Below, piece by piece: positions 17,515-26,199 of a DNA stretch of 61,486 nucleotides; position 1 is the stretch's first letter, and each line of letters opens with the position of its first letter. The notes beneath the pieces are model-generated. The model was not told the DNA's origin, searched no databases, and saw only the letters and a list, made by a program, of their open reading frames with translations. The DNA is taken from the NCBI RefSeq assembly GCF_016429155.1, contig NZ_JAELUC010000014.1, positions 1 through 61,486 of the forward strand, given 5' to 3'. Made by a program: the position numbers and the translations under genes. This DNA comes from Pedobacter sp. ASV12. Its GTDB lineage: Bacteria > Bacteroidota > Bacteroidia > Sphingobacteriales > Sphingobacteriaceae.

Positions 17515-20055
17515 ATGACGCGCTTGATTATCATCTGTTTATGTTTGCTCACTTTGGGCGCGCATGCCTATCGCGCAGCGCCTCCGAACGATGAAATAGA
17601 CAAAGCCGTCAACATCGCCAATACCGATGCTTTTTGCAGCGAGGATGCCAAGTATAGCAATATAGAGGCTACCGCAACTGCAAGAGGCGTCCCGATGAAT
17701 TGGAGCGGCGCCATTGGAAAGGATGTATGGTTCAAATTCACGGCCACCAAATTCGATGTCAACATTACCGTAAACGGCAAAGACAATGCCACTAGTACAA
17801 ATACACTGATTAATCCGCTAGTAGCGCTTTACACTTTTGATCCGGCCACCAATTCATCAGCCGAGCTCCCTACCAATATGCTCACTTCGAGCAATGTAAC
17901 CAGCATTACCAAAGGTGGGCTAATTCCCGGAACGGTTTATTACATCAGGGTAAGCGCTGCCATGAATGCCGAGGGCACTTTTAAGCTTTGCGTTAACAAT
18001 TACTTTGCGCCACTTAAGCCCGGGCAGGATTGTGGTACGGTTTCTATCCTTTGCAAAATGGAAGAATTTACCCAGACCAACGTTACCGGAGCAGGTTTAA
18101 ACAACAGGGAAACCGCCGGAACTTGTTTAGGCACCGAATCGAATTCGGCCTGGTACATGTGGACCGCAGGCAAAGACGGCACTTTTACTTTCACCATAAC
18201 ACCTACTGTCCGCAACAATGATATTGATTGGGTATTGTATGATTTGGGACCGGGTGGCGATTGCAGCCAAGCTACTGCCGCCAATGCCATTCGTTGTGCC
18301 TCTGGAAGTGGCGTTACCTGTACGCCTTTCTATAACCAAACCGGGTTGAGCTTAACGGAAACCGATCTGCGCGAAGAATCCGGCTGTGTGCCTGGCCAAA
18401 ATGGCTTTGTCAAGTTCGTAGATATGGTAGCCGGGCATAACTATGCGCTTATTATCGACAACTTTTCTGGAGGCAACAATGGCTTCCATATCCAATTTGA
18501 TGGCACCACCGAGTTTGTTGGACCAACAGCGGAGATTAAAATGGACAAGATCAACCCTTGTACATTTCAGCAAAGCTATACCTTCACCAGTCTTTCATCT
18601 AATTATAATACCTTAAAATGGACTTTTGGCGAGGGCGCCAATATAGCCACTGCCAATACTGAAGGTCCTTTTAACATCACCTACACTACCCCAGGCGAAA
18701 AAGCGGTTGTACTTGAGGCGCAAGGGGCCAACGGTTGTACCGTGTTTAGTACCGTCAAGTTTATGGTGGCCAATACGCCCTCACCACCTGTCATTATGCC
18801 TTCGGCCCTCAAGCTCTGTGTTGGCGAAACCTTAATACTGCGCACACCGGACCTCGATTTGGCCAGCTATCATTGGATAGGACCAAATGGCTTTGCCTCA
18901 GACCAACAAAATCCTGAAATTTTAATTACCGGTCCAGAAAACGCTGGCGATTATCAGCTTTACGTACAGGTTGGCGATTGCGTTAGCCAAACAACGACAC
19001 TCAGCATCCCTCCCATCTACCTTAAACCTGAAGCACAGTTTAAAATTGTTGTCAATAACGCCTGTCAAGCCAATCAGAACTTTACGCTGGTTAATCTGTC
19101 AACTAATTTTACCACGGCTATTTGGGATGTCGGCCCAGGCGTAAAGAACTTAACTACGACTAGCAATAGCGACGGCTTGCTAACCTACAATACTACAGGC
19201 ACCAAGACCATTACTTTAACCGTACAAAACGCCAATGGCTGTTCGGTAAGCATTTCGCAACAATTAGAGGTACAGCTGAAACCTGCTACGCCGGTAATTC
19301 GTGCCAATCAAACTAAATTTTGCATTGGTGATGTCATGAAGCTGGAAGTTGACGAAGTAGATGGCGTGACCTATCAATGGACAGGGCCCAATGGATTGAC
19401 GGCTAACACGGCCAAACTGGAAGTTCCATTAACTGATTTTAAACAAGCAGGTGTTTACCAAATTGTGCTTAAAGCCGGCGACTGCCTAAGCGATGCCGTC
19501 CAATTTGTTGTACCGCCCATTGCCAAAATACCTCAAGCCATTTTTAACACCGAGCCTCAATTCACTGCCAAATTTTCGGCACCCTTACCTATCGTTTTTA
19601 CCAACAGCTCTAAAGATGCCGACTCTTACCTTTGGGATTTTGGCGATGGCAGCCAATCTACCTTGGCCAATCCCACCCATGCCTATACCCAAAGTGGTAC
19701 GTTTAAAATTACCTTAACGGCTTATGCCGACGAAGGCTGCTCTAATTCGGTAACCAAGGGCGATTTGGTGATCCTGAAAAATGCTTCCCTATTTGTGCCC
19801 AATGCTTTTTCGCCCAACGGCGACGGCACCAACGACGAATTTGTGGTGAGCATTACCAACCTTAAAAAGTATCACCTCTTTATTTATTCGAGGCTGGGCG
19901 AAAACCTTTTCCAAACCACCAGCATTTTCGAAAACTGGAAGGGCACCTACAACGATAAACCAGTGCCAGTTGGGGTTTATTATTATGTAATCATGGGCAA
20001 GAACATCGCCAATCAGGATGTAAAATATACAGGCTCGCTCACCTTGATCCGCTAA
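17515..20055 (+). CDS. T9SS-secreted PKD-domain adhesin-like protein
   Basis: Start set at ATG 17515 because a classic signal peptide follows at once (MTRLIIICLCLLTLGAHA); a TTG 36 nt upstream would bury it. The 846-residue protein has an N-terminal beta-sandwich part (about residues 20-340, with VWFKFTATKFDV and SAWYMWTAGKDG as two similar modules). Several PKD or Ig-like domains follow, the last with YLWDFGDGSQSTLANPTHAY. The C-terminus is the gliding-motility-associated type B sorting domain (NAFSPNGDGTNDEF, then GVYYYVIMG), which directs export by the type IX system. Such proteins are surface-attached or released adhesins or matrix components. Its stop overlaps the convergent MutS-like gene by 4 nt. 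Confidence 0.9.
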   Translation: MTRLIIICLCLLTLGAHAYRAAPPNDEIDKAVNIANTDAFCSEDAKYSNIEATATARGVPMNWSGAIGKDVWFKFTATKFDVNITVNGKDNATSTNTLINPLVALYTFDPATNSSAELPTNMLTSSNVTSITKGGLIPGTVYYIRVSAAMNAEGTFKLCVNNYFAPLKPGQDCGTVSILCKMEEFTQTNVTGAGLNNRETAGTCLGTESNSAWYMWTAGKDGTFTFTITPTVRNNDIDWVLYDLGPGGDCSQATAANAIRCASGSGVTCTPFYNQTGLSLTETDLREESGCVPGQNGFVKFVDMVAGHNYALIIDNFSGGNNGFHIQFDGTTEFVGPTAEIKMDKINPCTFQQSYTFTSLSSNYNTLKWTFGEGANIATANTEGPFNITYTTPGEKAVVLEAQGANGCTVFSTVKFMVANTPSPPVIMPSALKLCVGETLILRTPDLDLASYHWIGPNGFASDQQNPEILITGPENAGDYQLYVQVGDCVSQTTTLSIPPIYLKPEAQFKIVVNNACQANQNFTLVNLSTNFTTAIWDVGPGVKNLTTTSNSDGLLTYNTTGTKTITLTVQNANGCSVSISQQLEVQLKPATPVIRANQTKFCIGDVMKLEVDEVDGVTYQWTGPNGLTANTAKLEVPLTDFKQAGVYQIVLKAGDCLSDAVQFVVPPIAKIPQAIFNTEPQFTAKFSAPLPIVFTNSSKDADSYLWDFGDGSQSTLANPTHAYTQSGTFKITLTAYADEGCSNSVTKGDLVILKNASLFVPNAFSPNGDGTNDEFVVSITNLKKYHLFIYSRLGENLFQTTSIFENWKGTYNDKPVPVGVYYYVIMGKNIANQDVKYTGSLTLIR

Positions 20056-21869
20056 TGCTGCTCATCGAGTGCCAACCCGATCTCTTTCAATAAGATAGCC
20101 GCATTAAACGTGCTGCAAGGACCATGCTTAAGCTGATAGTCGAAACTCATTTCGCCATGCGCCAGCTGGATATCAAAATGGAAATTTCTTACGGTTTGCG
20201 CGTAGATAACCTGGAGTTCAGACAACTGCAGATCGTGTGTCGCAAACAGCGTCGGCACCCGAAGTTCAATCATCTTTTCAATAAAAACCTTCGAGCCCAG
20301 GTACTTGTCCCTGCTATTGGTGCCGCGCAGCATTTCATCAATCAATACCATGGCATTCTCGGTAGTTTTTACAGTGCTTAAAATCATTTTCAGCCGGTTT
20401 AGCTCGGCCTTAAAGGTAGAAGTGCTTTCCTTTAGCGAATCTACGATACGCATATAGGTAACCAACCTGAAGATAGACAAGCGCATTTGGCTGGCACAAA
20501 CCGGCGCACCGGCATAGGCCAAGATCATATTGATACCCACTGTTCGCAAAAAAGTACTTTTTCCGGCCATGTTAGAGCCAGTTACAATGTCGACAGTTGC
20601 TTGTGCTTCAAGCTGGTAATCGTTATACACCCTGCCCTGCTGCTTAATCAGCGGATGGCCCAGCCCGGTTGCCGATAGCGAAAAGCCTTCATCGATGAGC
20701 GGAAAAGTCCAAGCCGGTTCGTTGTGTACCAAAGTAGCCATCGAAATAAGCTCTTCAAAATAGCCAATCCTATCCAATCCGTTTTCTACTTCGGCTGTTG
20801 TATTCCACTGGTCAAGCTTGATGCAACAATCCAAATCCCACAAAAAGAAAAAATTGAGGATAGCGCTAAGCAGAATGTTCAAGCGGGCGTCAAAGGCCTG
20901 AATAATTTGAGCCAGCTTTTTGATTTGTGCGCTCACCTGCTTTGTAGAAGAGAAGAGAGACCGGATATAGCTGCTTTGCCAATTGATTTCCTCTGTCCAT
21001 TTAATGGCAGTGGCATAATCGTTCAGCAATGCCGAGCCTCCGCTAAAGCCGTAATATACCTTATTGATTTTTTTGCCCTGGCCGAAAGTAAGCGCGGCAT
21101 TGATAAAGGCTATCAGCATTAAAAGGGTCCACAGCTTTCCGCCAATGACAATGGCAGCCAGAGTTAAAATCGAAGCCACATATGGCAATAGCTTTACATA
21201 CAAGCGCAAAGGTTTATTCCTGGTAAATTTGAGCTGCTCGGCCAGCGGGCCTTTCAGTTTCTGTTTGATCTGTTCGATCTGACTTACGTCGTGCCCCTTT
21301 AAATTAGCCCTCAACTCGAATGTGCGGTCGATATGGCTTGCCATTTCCCTAATAGCCTCCTGCCTGGCCACGATGCCATCTTTGGTATCGGTGAAGGCTA
21401 GGCTTTGGGCCAAACGTTCAGTACCCACTTTGGTAACGCACCTGTTAAGGAGGGCAAAAAGCGATGATCTTCCAAAAATATCCAAATCGGCGGTGTAGGC
21501 ATGGTTCTCGTCTTTAAAGTTTTCGCCGTGCGCATATTTGTTTTCATTGCCCCTTAATAAAGTCAATTCGTTTTCATAAACCCATAAAAGATTGCTCAGA
21601 TACTCTTTGTTTTTGCTGAGGGCATTTTGCTTCTTCACGGCAAGTATAAAAACGGCTATCGGCAACGCCAGCAAGGCCCCTCTCCAAAACATCTCGGTAT
21701 CGTTGGCCGATTGCAGAAAGAAAACAAAAAATGCGATTTCTACGAGCAATAATGCAATGCGCACCATAGACAATTTGTCGATGCTCTTTTTGAGGCCATC
21801 GATGGTTCCGACAAGCGCGGTGGCACGCAACTTATATTTATTTTCGATTTCTTGCTGGCTTTTTAACAT
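20052..21869 (-). CDS. Membrane-bound MutS-like ATPase
   Basis: A 605-residue protein with the MutS family ATPase at its C-terminus: Walker A GSNMAGKST (431-439), Walker B AMVLIDE (506-512), then MLRGTNSRDKY, the signature and LFATHDLQLSEL. It lacks the mismatch-binding domain I of MutS and the Smr domain of MutS2. The N-terminal half has two hydrophobic segments (about 37-55 and 62-80) and two more at about 228-262, so it is likely in the inner membrane. This architecture is common in Bacteroidota and usually called 'MutS-related', but a mismatch repair role is not supported by the domains. It overlaps the PKD gene tail to tail. Confidence 0.85.
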   Translation of the reverse strand: MLKSQQEIENKYKLRATALVGTIDGLKKSIDKLSMVRIALLLVEIAFFVFFLQSANDTEMFWRGALLALPIAVFILAVKKQNALSKNKEYLSNLLWVYENELTLLRGNENKYAHGENFKDENHAYTADLDIFGRSSLFALLNRCVTKVGTERLAQSLAFTDTKDGIVARQEAIREMASHIDRTFELRANLKGHDVSQIEQIKQKLKGPLAEQLKFTRNKPLRLYVKLLPYVASILTLAAIVIGGKLWTLLMLIAFINAALTFGQGKKINKVYYGFSGGSALLNDYATAIKWTEEINWQSSYIRSLFSSTKQVSAQIKKLAQIIQAFDARLNILLSAILNFFFLWDLDCCIKLDQWNTTAEVENGLDRIGYFEELISMATLVHNEPAWTFPLIDEGFSLSATGLGHPLIKQQGRVYNDYQLEAQATVDIVTGSNMAGKSTFLRTVGINMILAYAGAPVCASQMRLSIFRLVTYMRIVDSLKESTSTFKAELNRLKMILSTVKTTENAMVLIDEMLRGTNSRDKYLGSKVFIEKMIELRVPTLFATHDLQLSELQVIYAQTVRNFHFDIQLAHGEMSFDYQLKHGPCSTFNAAILLKEIGLALDEQH

Positions 21870-21939
21870 TATATTTGTTTTTTGATTGTGCGCTAAGATA
21901 CTACGAAACCTGGAGAGAAGAAATAAATGAGCGAATGGA

Positions 21940-22050
21940 ATAAAGAAAGACCAAAACCTAAAGCATAAAGAAACTGAAGGCTGAAAAATTGAAGGAAACG
22001 GGATGCCCCATTCAAAACCCGGTCATTCAATCATTCAAAATTATTTACCC
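21940..22050. repeat. G-rich/C-rich spacer element before rlmH
   Basis: Left part purine-rich (AAACTGAAGGCTGAAAAATT, GAAGGAAACGGGATG), right part C/T-rich (CCCCATTCAAAACCCGGTC, then CATTCAATCATTCAAAATT with the word CATTCAA reiterated). It reads open into rlmH and would add 16 spurious residues if the upstream ATG at 22003 were used. Confidence 0.5.
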
Positions 22051-22524
22051 ATGAAAATAACGCTACTAGCAGTTGGCAAAACAGAAGACAAATACCTGAT
22101 CGAAGGTATAGAGAAATACCTTACCCGCTTAAAGCACTACATCAATTTTAACTTTGTCATTATTCCCGACATCAAAAACACCAAAAATCTTACCGAAGCC
22201 CAACAGAAAACCAAAGAGGCCGAACTGATTGCCAAACAGCTGAACCCCGGCGACGTAGTAATGCTGCTCGACGAAAAGGGCAAAAAACACAGCTCGGTTT
22301 CTTTTGCCGAGTACTTGAACAAACAGATGATCGGCAGCGTACAGCACTTGGTGTTCATTATCGGTGGCCCCTATGGTTTTGACGAGAGCATTTACAAACG
22401 TTCAAACGGCAGCGTTTCGCTATCAGATATGACATTCTCCCATCAAATGGTACGCCTTTTCTTTGTAGAACAATTGTACCGTGCCTTTACCATCCTCAAA
22501 AACGAACCATACCATCATGCGTAG
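22051..22524 (+). CDS. rlmH: 23S rRNA (pseudouridine1915-N3)-methyltransferase
   Basis: Methylates pseudouridine 1915 in helix 69 of 23S rRNA with S-adenosylmethionine, in the cytoplasm. The start at 22051 gives the canonical MKITLLAVGK and 157 residues, the normal SPOUT-family length. The C-terminal trefoil-knot motifs are clear: LDEKGK, FIIGGPYGF, LSDMTFSHQMVR, EQLYRAFTI and the terminal YHH. The upstream ATG at 22003 is rejected because it only adds residues coded by repetitive spacer. The gene overlaps the start of the TPR gene by 8 nt. Confidence 0.96.
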   Translation: MKITLLAVGKTEDKYLIEGIEKYLTRLKHYINFNFVIIPDIKNTKNLTEAQQKTKEAELIAKQLNPGDVVMLLDEKGKKHSSVSFAEYLNKQMIGSVQHLVFIIGGPYGFDESIYKRSNGSVSLSDMTFSHQMVRLFFVEQLYRAFTILKNEPYHHA

Positions 22525-23227
22525 CCTATTATTAGCTTTTGCTGCTCTTTTTGCCTTGGCAAGCGTCCATGCGCAAGAATCGGGTTTAGATCATTTTAAT
22601 GCCGGCATGGAAAAATCAAGGCAAAAAGATTATAAGGGTGCCATCGAAGCGTACAACAAGGCCATTGAATTAGATTCTGCCGACTGGAAAAACTATTTTA
22701 ACCGCGGATTAGCCTATAAAGACCTTAACAACTACAAGTTGGCACTTGCCGATTTTACAGTGGCCATCAGGTTTGCGCCCGAAAACGAAATCCTATATTA
22801 CAGCCGTGGCATCACCAAATATATGCTTAGGGATTTTACCGGCGCTGTAGCTGATCTCCATCAATTAATCGAGCTTGATAACGATTACCCATCGGCTTAT
22901 TTGGTGAGAGGAAATGCCTACAGAGAACTCAAAAACAACAAACTGGCCATTGCCGATTACGAGAATGCCATAAAGGCCAATCCGAAGGAAGAGGAAGCTT
23001 ATTTTCAACGCGGGGTTTTGCGTGGTTACCAAAAAGATTTTGCAGGCGCCACTGCCGATTTTTCGAAGGCCATTGCTCTCAATCCCGAAAATGCCAACAG
23101 CTATGTAAACCGGGGGCTGGCCAGGCTGAACAACAAGCAAAAAGAAGAGGCTTGTGCCGATTTTAAAAAAGCCATTACGCTAGGCCATGCCAATGCCAAG
23201 CAAATGCTGGTTGCTTATTGCAAATAG
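22517..23227 (+). CDS. Exported tetratricopeptide-repeat protein
   Basis: ATG 22517 begins a clean signal peptide (MRSLLLAFAALFALASVHAQ), giving 236 residues. The in-frame upstream start would precede it with 12 charged or polar residues. The mature part is six TPR units in succession (for example KDYKGAIEAYNKAIELD, YKDLNNYKLALADFTVAI, ADYENAIKANPKEEEAYFQRG). It is a periplasmic protein-interaction scaffold with no catalytic domain. It overlaps rlmH by 8 nt, so translation is probably coupled, but no functional link is known. Confidence 0.88.
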   Translation: MRSLLLAFAALFALASVHAQESGLDHFNAGMEKSRQKDYKGAIEAYNKAIELDSADWKNYFNRGLAYKDLNNYKLALADFTVAIRFAPENEILYYSRGITKYMLRDFTGAVADLHQLIELDNDYPSAYLVRGNAYRELKNNKLAIADYENAIKANPKEEEAYFQRGVLRGYQKDFAGATADFSKAIALNPENANSYVNRGLARLNNKQKEEACADFKKAITLGHANAKQMLVAYCK

Positions 23228-23276
23228 TTTATGGAAATGTTTTAGGTTTTTCATCGTTTAATAAAAAGGAGGCATT

Positions 23277-23414
23277 ATGTTACCGAGCGATTATAAAAGA
23301 AAATACAAGTTTAGAACCGATCATTCGAGAGAGAAAAAAATAATGAACATTACCATCACCATTCTGATACTAATGGTGGTAGCTTGGTATGCCTATAATT
23401 ATTTCTTTAATTAA
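23277..23414 (+). CDS. Small single-span membrane protein (45 aa)
   Basis: ATG 23277 is preceded by a strong Shine-Dalgarno (AAAAAGGAGG at 23262-23271). The product is a basic N-terminus (about 22 residues with nine Lys or Arg) and one membrane helix (ITITILILMVVAWYAYNYFF). Positive-inside rules place the N-terminus in the cytoplasm. It is 49 bp after the TPR gene on the same strand and probably in the same operon. No family is recognised. Confidence 0.68.
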   Translation: MLPSDYKRKYKFRTDHSREKKIMNITITILILMVVAWYAYNYFFN

Positions 23415-23435
23415 GGATGAAACGCCATCGGGCAA

Positions 23436-23629
23436 ATGCAAAAGCTCAAACTCTCGGTTCTACTGCTTTTGGCTTCGAATTTTTCGACGGCCCAGCAACT
23501 TACCAATACCACTGTTTGCCATTTAACCTGGAAACCTTAACCCGCCTTTCATCAAGGCCAGATTCGATCCTGCCAAGTTTTGATGGTCAATATTTTGACT
23601 ACAAAAATAACCAGCCAAAATTCCCATAA
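23436..23629 (+). pseudogene. Possible remnant of a short secreted protein
   Basis: A 34-codon frame from ATG 23436 has a good signal peptide (MQKLKLSVLLLLASNFSTAQ) but stops at 23540 after only 14 mature residues. The overlapping frame (23417-23629) continues with a plausible globular-looking tail (LSSRPDSILPSFDGQYFDY) and ends just before the terminator. One frameshift near 23525 would join them into about 64 residues. A sequencing error, a true pseudogene or coincidence are all possible. Confidence 0.3.
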
Positions 23630-23662
23630 AAAAAGCACCATCCTTTTCGAATGGTGCTTTTT
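23629..23662. terminator. Bidirectional terminator between convergent genes
   Basis: Arms AAAAAAGCACCAT (23629-23641) and ATGGTGCTTTTT (23651-23662) around a 9-nt loop. A tract on one side and T tract on the other serve both the plus-strand TPR group and the minus-strand DUF5606 gene. Confidence 0.88.
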
Positions 23663-23679
23663 ACTTTCAAAAACGTTAA

Positions 23680-24222
23680 TTAAACGCCTTTTTTGCTTGT
23701 CATGTTGGCCTTTTTGGCTGGCGCCGATGTTTTGGTAGTTGGTGCCTTGGCATTGCTTGGCTTGGCCTTAGGCGCCGCTTTGGCTTTTTTCTCTACTTTT
23801 TCTTCCACCTTTGGCGCATCTGCTTCCGCGCCTTCCGGGGTTTCGGTAAACAAAGGCAAATCTTTAAGCAACTGGTACCAGGTTAGGATTTTCTTCATGT
23901 CTGAAGCATAAACCTTTTCTTGGTCGTGGCCCGGAGCTACCTCTAAAAAGAAGCTACGCAAAGCCTTGCCATCTGCCTTGCTATCAGGCACTGCATTTTT
24001 GCTGGCCGCGATGTTGGCCAATACATCAACCAGTTTTAGTTCTTCGTCTTCGCCATAAATGGTGATATCTTCTAACGAAGCCAATTTGGTCGTAGAGATG
24101 TTGGCTACAATCTTTAACTTTTGTTCGTCTAGGCTTTCTAAAACGTAGCCTACTTTGTTTTGTCCAACCAGCTTAAACAAGCCCGGTCTGCCAGATACGG
24201 CTACAATTCCTCTTAAGTTCAT
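23680..24222 (-). CDS. DUF5606 protein with Lys/Ala-rich tail
   Basis: A 180-residue cytoplasmic protein. The first 140 residues are the Bacteroidota-specific DUF5606 region (MNLRGIVAVSGRPGLFKLVGQNK, SLEDITIYGEDEELKL, KILTWYQLL). The last 40 are a low-complexity Lys/Ala/Pro tail (VEKKAKAAPKAKPS, PAKKANMTSKKGV), of the kind that can bind nucleic acid. The function is unknown. It is downstream of a cyclophilin gene on the same strand with a 68-bp repetitive spacer between. Confidence 0.85.
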   Translation of the reverse strand: MNLRGIVAVSGRPGLFKLVGQNKVGYVLESLDEQKLKIVANISTTKLASLEDITIYGEDEELKLVDVLANIAASKNAVPDSKADGKALRSFFLEVAPGHDQEKVYASDMKKILTWYQLLKDLPLFTETPEGAEADAPKVEEKVEKKAKAAPKAKPSNAKAPTTKTSAPAKKANMTSKKGV

Positions 24223-24230
24223 ATATTTTG

Positions 24231-24290
24231 TATTGCGTATAGCGTATAGCGTATAGCGTTTTCTCTATACTCAATACGCTATACTATGTA
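24231..24290. repeat. GCGTATA triple repeat with inverted arm
   Basis: Three tandem GCGTATA units (24235-24255), a short T-rich loop, then AATACGCTATAC (24273-24284), which is the reverse complement of GTATAGCGTATT. An 11-bp match to the left side makes a foldable hairpin. It fills the whole gap from the cyclophilin stop to the DUF5606 start. Confidence 0.75.
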
Positions 24291-24749
24291 CTAGTCTTCT
24301 ATAACTTCAATTGATAAAATTCTATCGCCTTGTCTAATGTCGTCAACAAGGTCTACATTTTCAATCACCTTGCCAAAACAAGTGTGGTTGCGGTCTAAAT
24401 GCGCAGTATTGTCTCTGCTGTGGCAAACAAAAAATTGCGATCCGCCAGTATTCCTTCCGGCATGTGCCATAGACAATACGCCACGGTCGTGGTATTGGTT
24501 ATCTCCGCTTAGCTCGCAATCGATTTTGTAGCCCGGACCGCCTGTACCTGGCATGCCGGTTGCGCCTTCTTTAGAATTAGGGCAACCACCTTGGATAACA
24601 AAATTCGGGATTACACGGTGAAAGGTAACGCCATTATAAAAGCCTTCGCTGGCTAATTTCTTAAAGTTGGCAACAGTATTCGGCGCATCTTTGTCATAGA
24701 ACTCCACGGTCATATCACCTTTTTCAGTCTTTATTATTGCTTTGCTCAT
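24291..24749 (-). CDS. Cyclophilin-type peptidyl-prolyl cis-trans isomerase
   Basis: Speeds cis-trans isomerisation of Xaa-Pro bonds in protein folding. The 152-residue length and [13 protein letters not shown] (catalytic Arg), [18 protein letters not shown] and [14 protein letters not shown] cover the cyclophilin core. No signal peptide is present, so it is cytoplasmic. The closest named relatives would be PpiB-like. It is divergent from the gene at 24932 with a 182-bp spacer. Confidence 0.94.
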   Translation of the reverse strand: MSKAIIKTEKGDMTVEFYDKDAPNTVANFKKLASEGFYNGVTFHRVIPNFVIQGGCPNSKEGATGMPGTGGPGYKIDCELSGDNQYHDRGVLSMAHAGRNTGGSQFFVCHSRDNTAHLDRNHTCFGKVIENVDLVDDIRQGDRILSIEVIED

Positions 24750-24931
24750 TTTATAATTTATTGTGAAGAGACAAATTTAACAAATTGAAACGATTAGCCT
24801 AATACCTGAGCCACAAATCGTACCAAAGAAATTCCAAATTGATATGAAACCTGCTGTTTTAACGTTTTTATCAACGTAATAATTTCAGATTAGCCTCCAA
24901 AAAATATACATTCGCATAGCAAGTATCCTTT

Positions 24932-26194
24932 ATGGCTATAAATAAATTCCGTCTGATCGTTTGCCTTTTGCTGTTTTCGGTAGCAAGCCGGGCTTCTTCT
25001 ATTCTCATTTATATGGACGAAGGGCAAAAAAACCACCTTAAGGCCTATGGCATTGCCTATTGGAGCATTAAGCAACAGGCAGAGGTCGATTGGTTGCTTA
25101 ACTACCGCGGGGGAAGTTTTTTGGTGAAGTATGCCAAGCCCATAGAAGACGAATGCAAGATACGCGGCGTTTCTTACGAGGTAATTGCCGATGGAAAGGC
25201 AACCGCCATTTTGAACGAAATCAACAATCCGGATGTGAACATGGAAATGGTGAAGCTGGAAAAAGCGCCAAAAATCGCCGTTTATTCGCCCAAAAGCAAA
25301 CTCCCTTGGGATGATGCGGTAACACTGGTACTCACCTATGCAGAAATCCCCTACGATGTAATCTACGACGACGAAATCCTGAAAGACAAGCTGAGTAGCT
25401 ACGATTGGCTGCACTTGCACCACGAAGATTTTACCGGTCAGTATGGCCGCTTCTGGAATGCTTTTAGAAATGCCACCTGGTACCAGGAAGACGTGAAATA
25501 CCAAGAGGCCGCGGCCAAGAGAAACGGCTTTAAAAAAGTATCGGAAATGAAACTGGCCGTAGCCAAGCGCATCAAGGAGTTTTGTGCAGGCGGAGGCTTT
25601 CTGTTTGCCATGTGCTCGGGCACCGATAGTTTTGATATTGCCCTGGCGGCCGAAGGCGTTGATATTGCCGAAAGCATGTTTGATGGCGATGGAACCGACG
25701 CCAATGCCCAGTCAAAGCTCAATTACAACAACTGTGTAGCCTTTAAGGACTTTAAAATTGACCTGAACCCCGAACGCTATGAGTTTTCGGATATAGACGT
25801 CACCCAAACCCGCACCTTTACAGAAAGCAACGACTATTTTACCCTATTCGATTTTTCGGCCAAATGGGATTTGGTGCCAACCATGCTTACCCAAGACCAC
25901 GATAAGGTAATTAAAGGTTTTATGGGCCAAACGACCGCCTTTAGGAAAAGCCTGATCAAACCCAGCGTTACCATTTTGGGCGAAAACAAAGGCGGTGCAG
26001 AAGTGCGTTACCTGCATGGCGAAATTGGAAAGGGGCAATTTACCTTTTATGGAGGCCATGACCCCGAAGATTACCAGCACCAGGTAAACGATCCGCCTAC
26101 CGACCTGAGCCTGCACCCCAACTCGCCGGGCTACCGCCTAATTTTGAACAACGTGCTTTTTCCGGCTGCTAAAAAGAAGCCGCAGAAAACCTAG
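24932..26194 (+). CDS. Exported GATase-like protein (often mislabelled 'asparagine synthetase B')
   Basis: A 420-residue protein with a signal peptide (MAINKFRLIVCLLLFSVASRAS). The first mature part, ILIYMDEGQKNHLKAYGIAYW, is typical of a Bacteroidota family that databases label asparagine synthetase B, but neither the Ntn glutaminase (Cys2) nor the ATP pyrophosphatase domain of AsnB is present. The middle, from SYDWLHLHHEDF through GGGFLFAMCSGTDSFD, resembles a class I glutamine amidotransferase or ThuA-like fold, with Cys in the MCSG turn. HGEIGKGQFTFYGGHDPEDY closes the domain. Export argues for a cell-envelope role. The function is unknown. Confidence 0.75.
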   Translation: MAINKFRLIVCLLLFSVASRASSILIYMDEGQKNHLKAYGIAYWSIKQQAEVDWLLNYRGGSFLVKYAKPIEDECKIRGVSYEVIADGKATAILNEINNPDVNMEMVKLEKAPKIAVYSPKSKLPWDDAVTLVLTYAEIPYDVIYDDEILKDKLSSYDWLHLHHEDFTGQYGRFWNAFRNATWYQEDVKYQEAAAKRNGFKKVSEMKLAVAKRIKEFCAGGGFLFAMCSGTDSFDIALAAEGVDIAESMFDGDGTDANAQSKLNYNNCVAFKDFKIDLNPERYEFSDIDVTQTRTFTESNDYFTLFDFSAKWDLVPTMLTQDHDKVIKGFMGQTTAFRKSLIKPSVTILGENKGGAEVRYLHGEIGKGQFTFYGGHDPEDYQHQVNDPPTDLSLHPNSPGYRLILNNVLFPAAKKKPQKT

Positions 26195-26199
26195 CTTTC

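Noticed and set aside
20052..21869. DNA mismatch repair MutS
   Set aside because: The mismatch-binding domain is absent and membrane segments are present; only the ATPase is shared.
22003..22050. Longer start for rlmH at the upstream ATG
   Set aside because: The 16 extra residues are coded by repetitive spacer; the family begins with MKITLLAVGK at 22051.
24231..24255. Short direct repeats that could hint at a CRISPR array
   Set aside because: Units are 7 bp with no spacers and no cas genes nearby.
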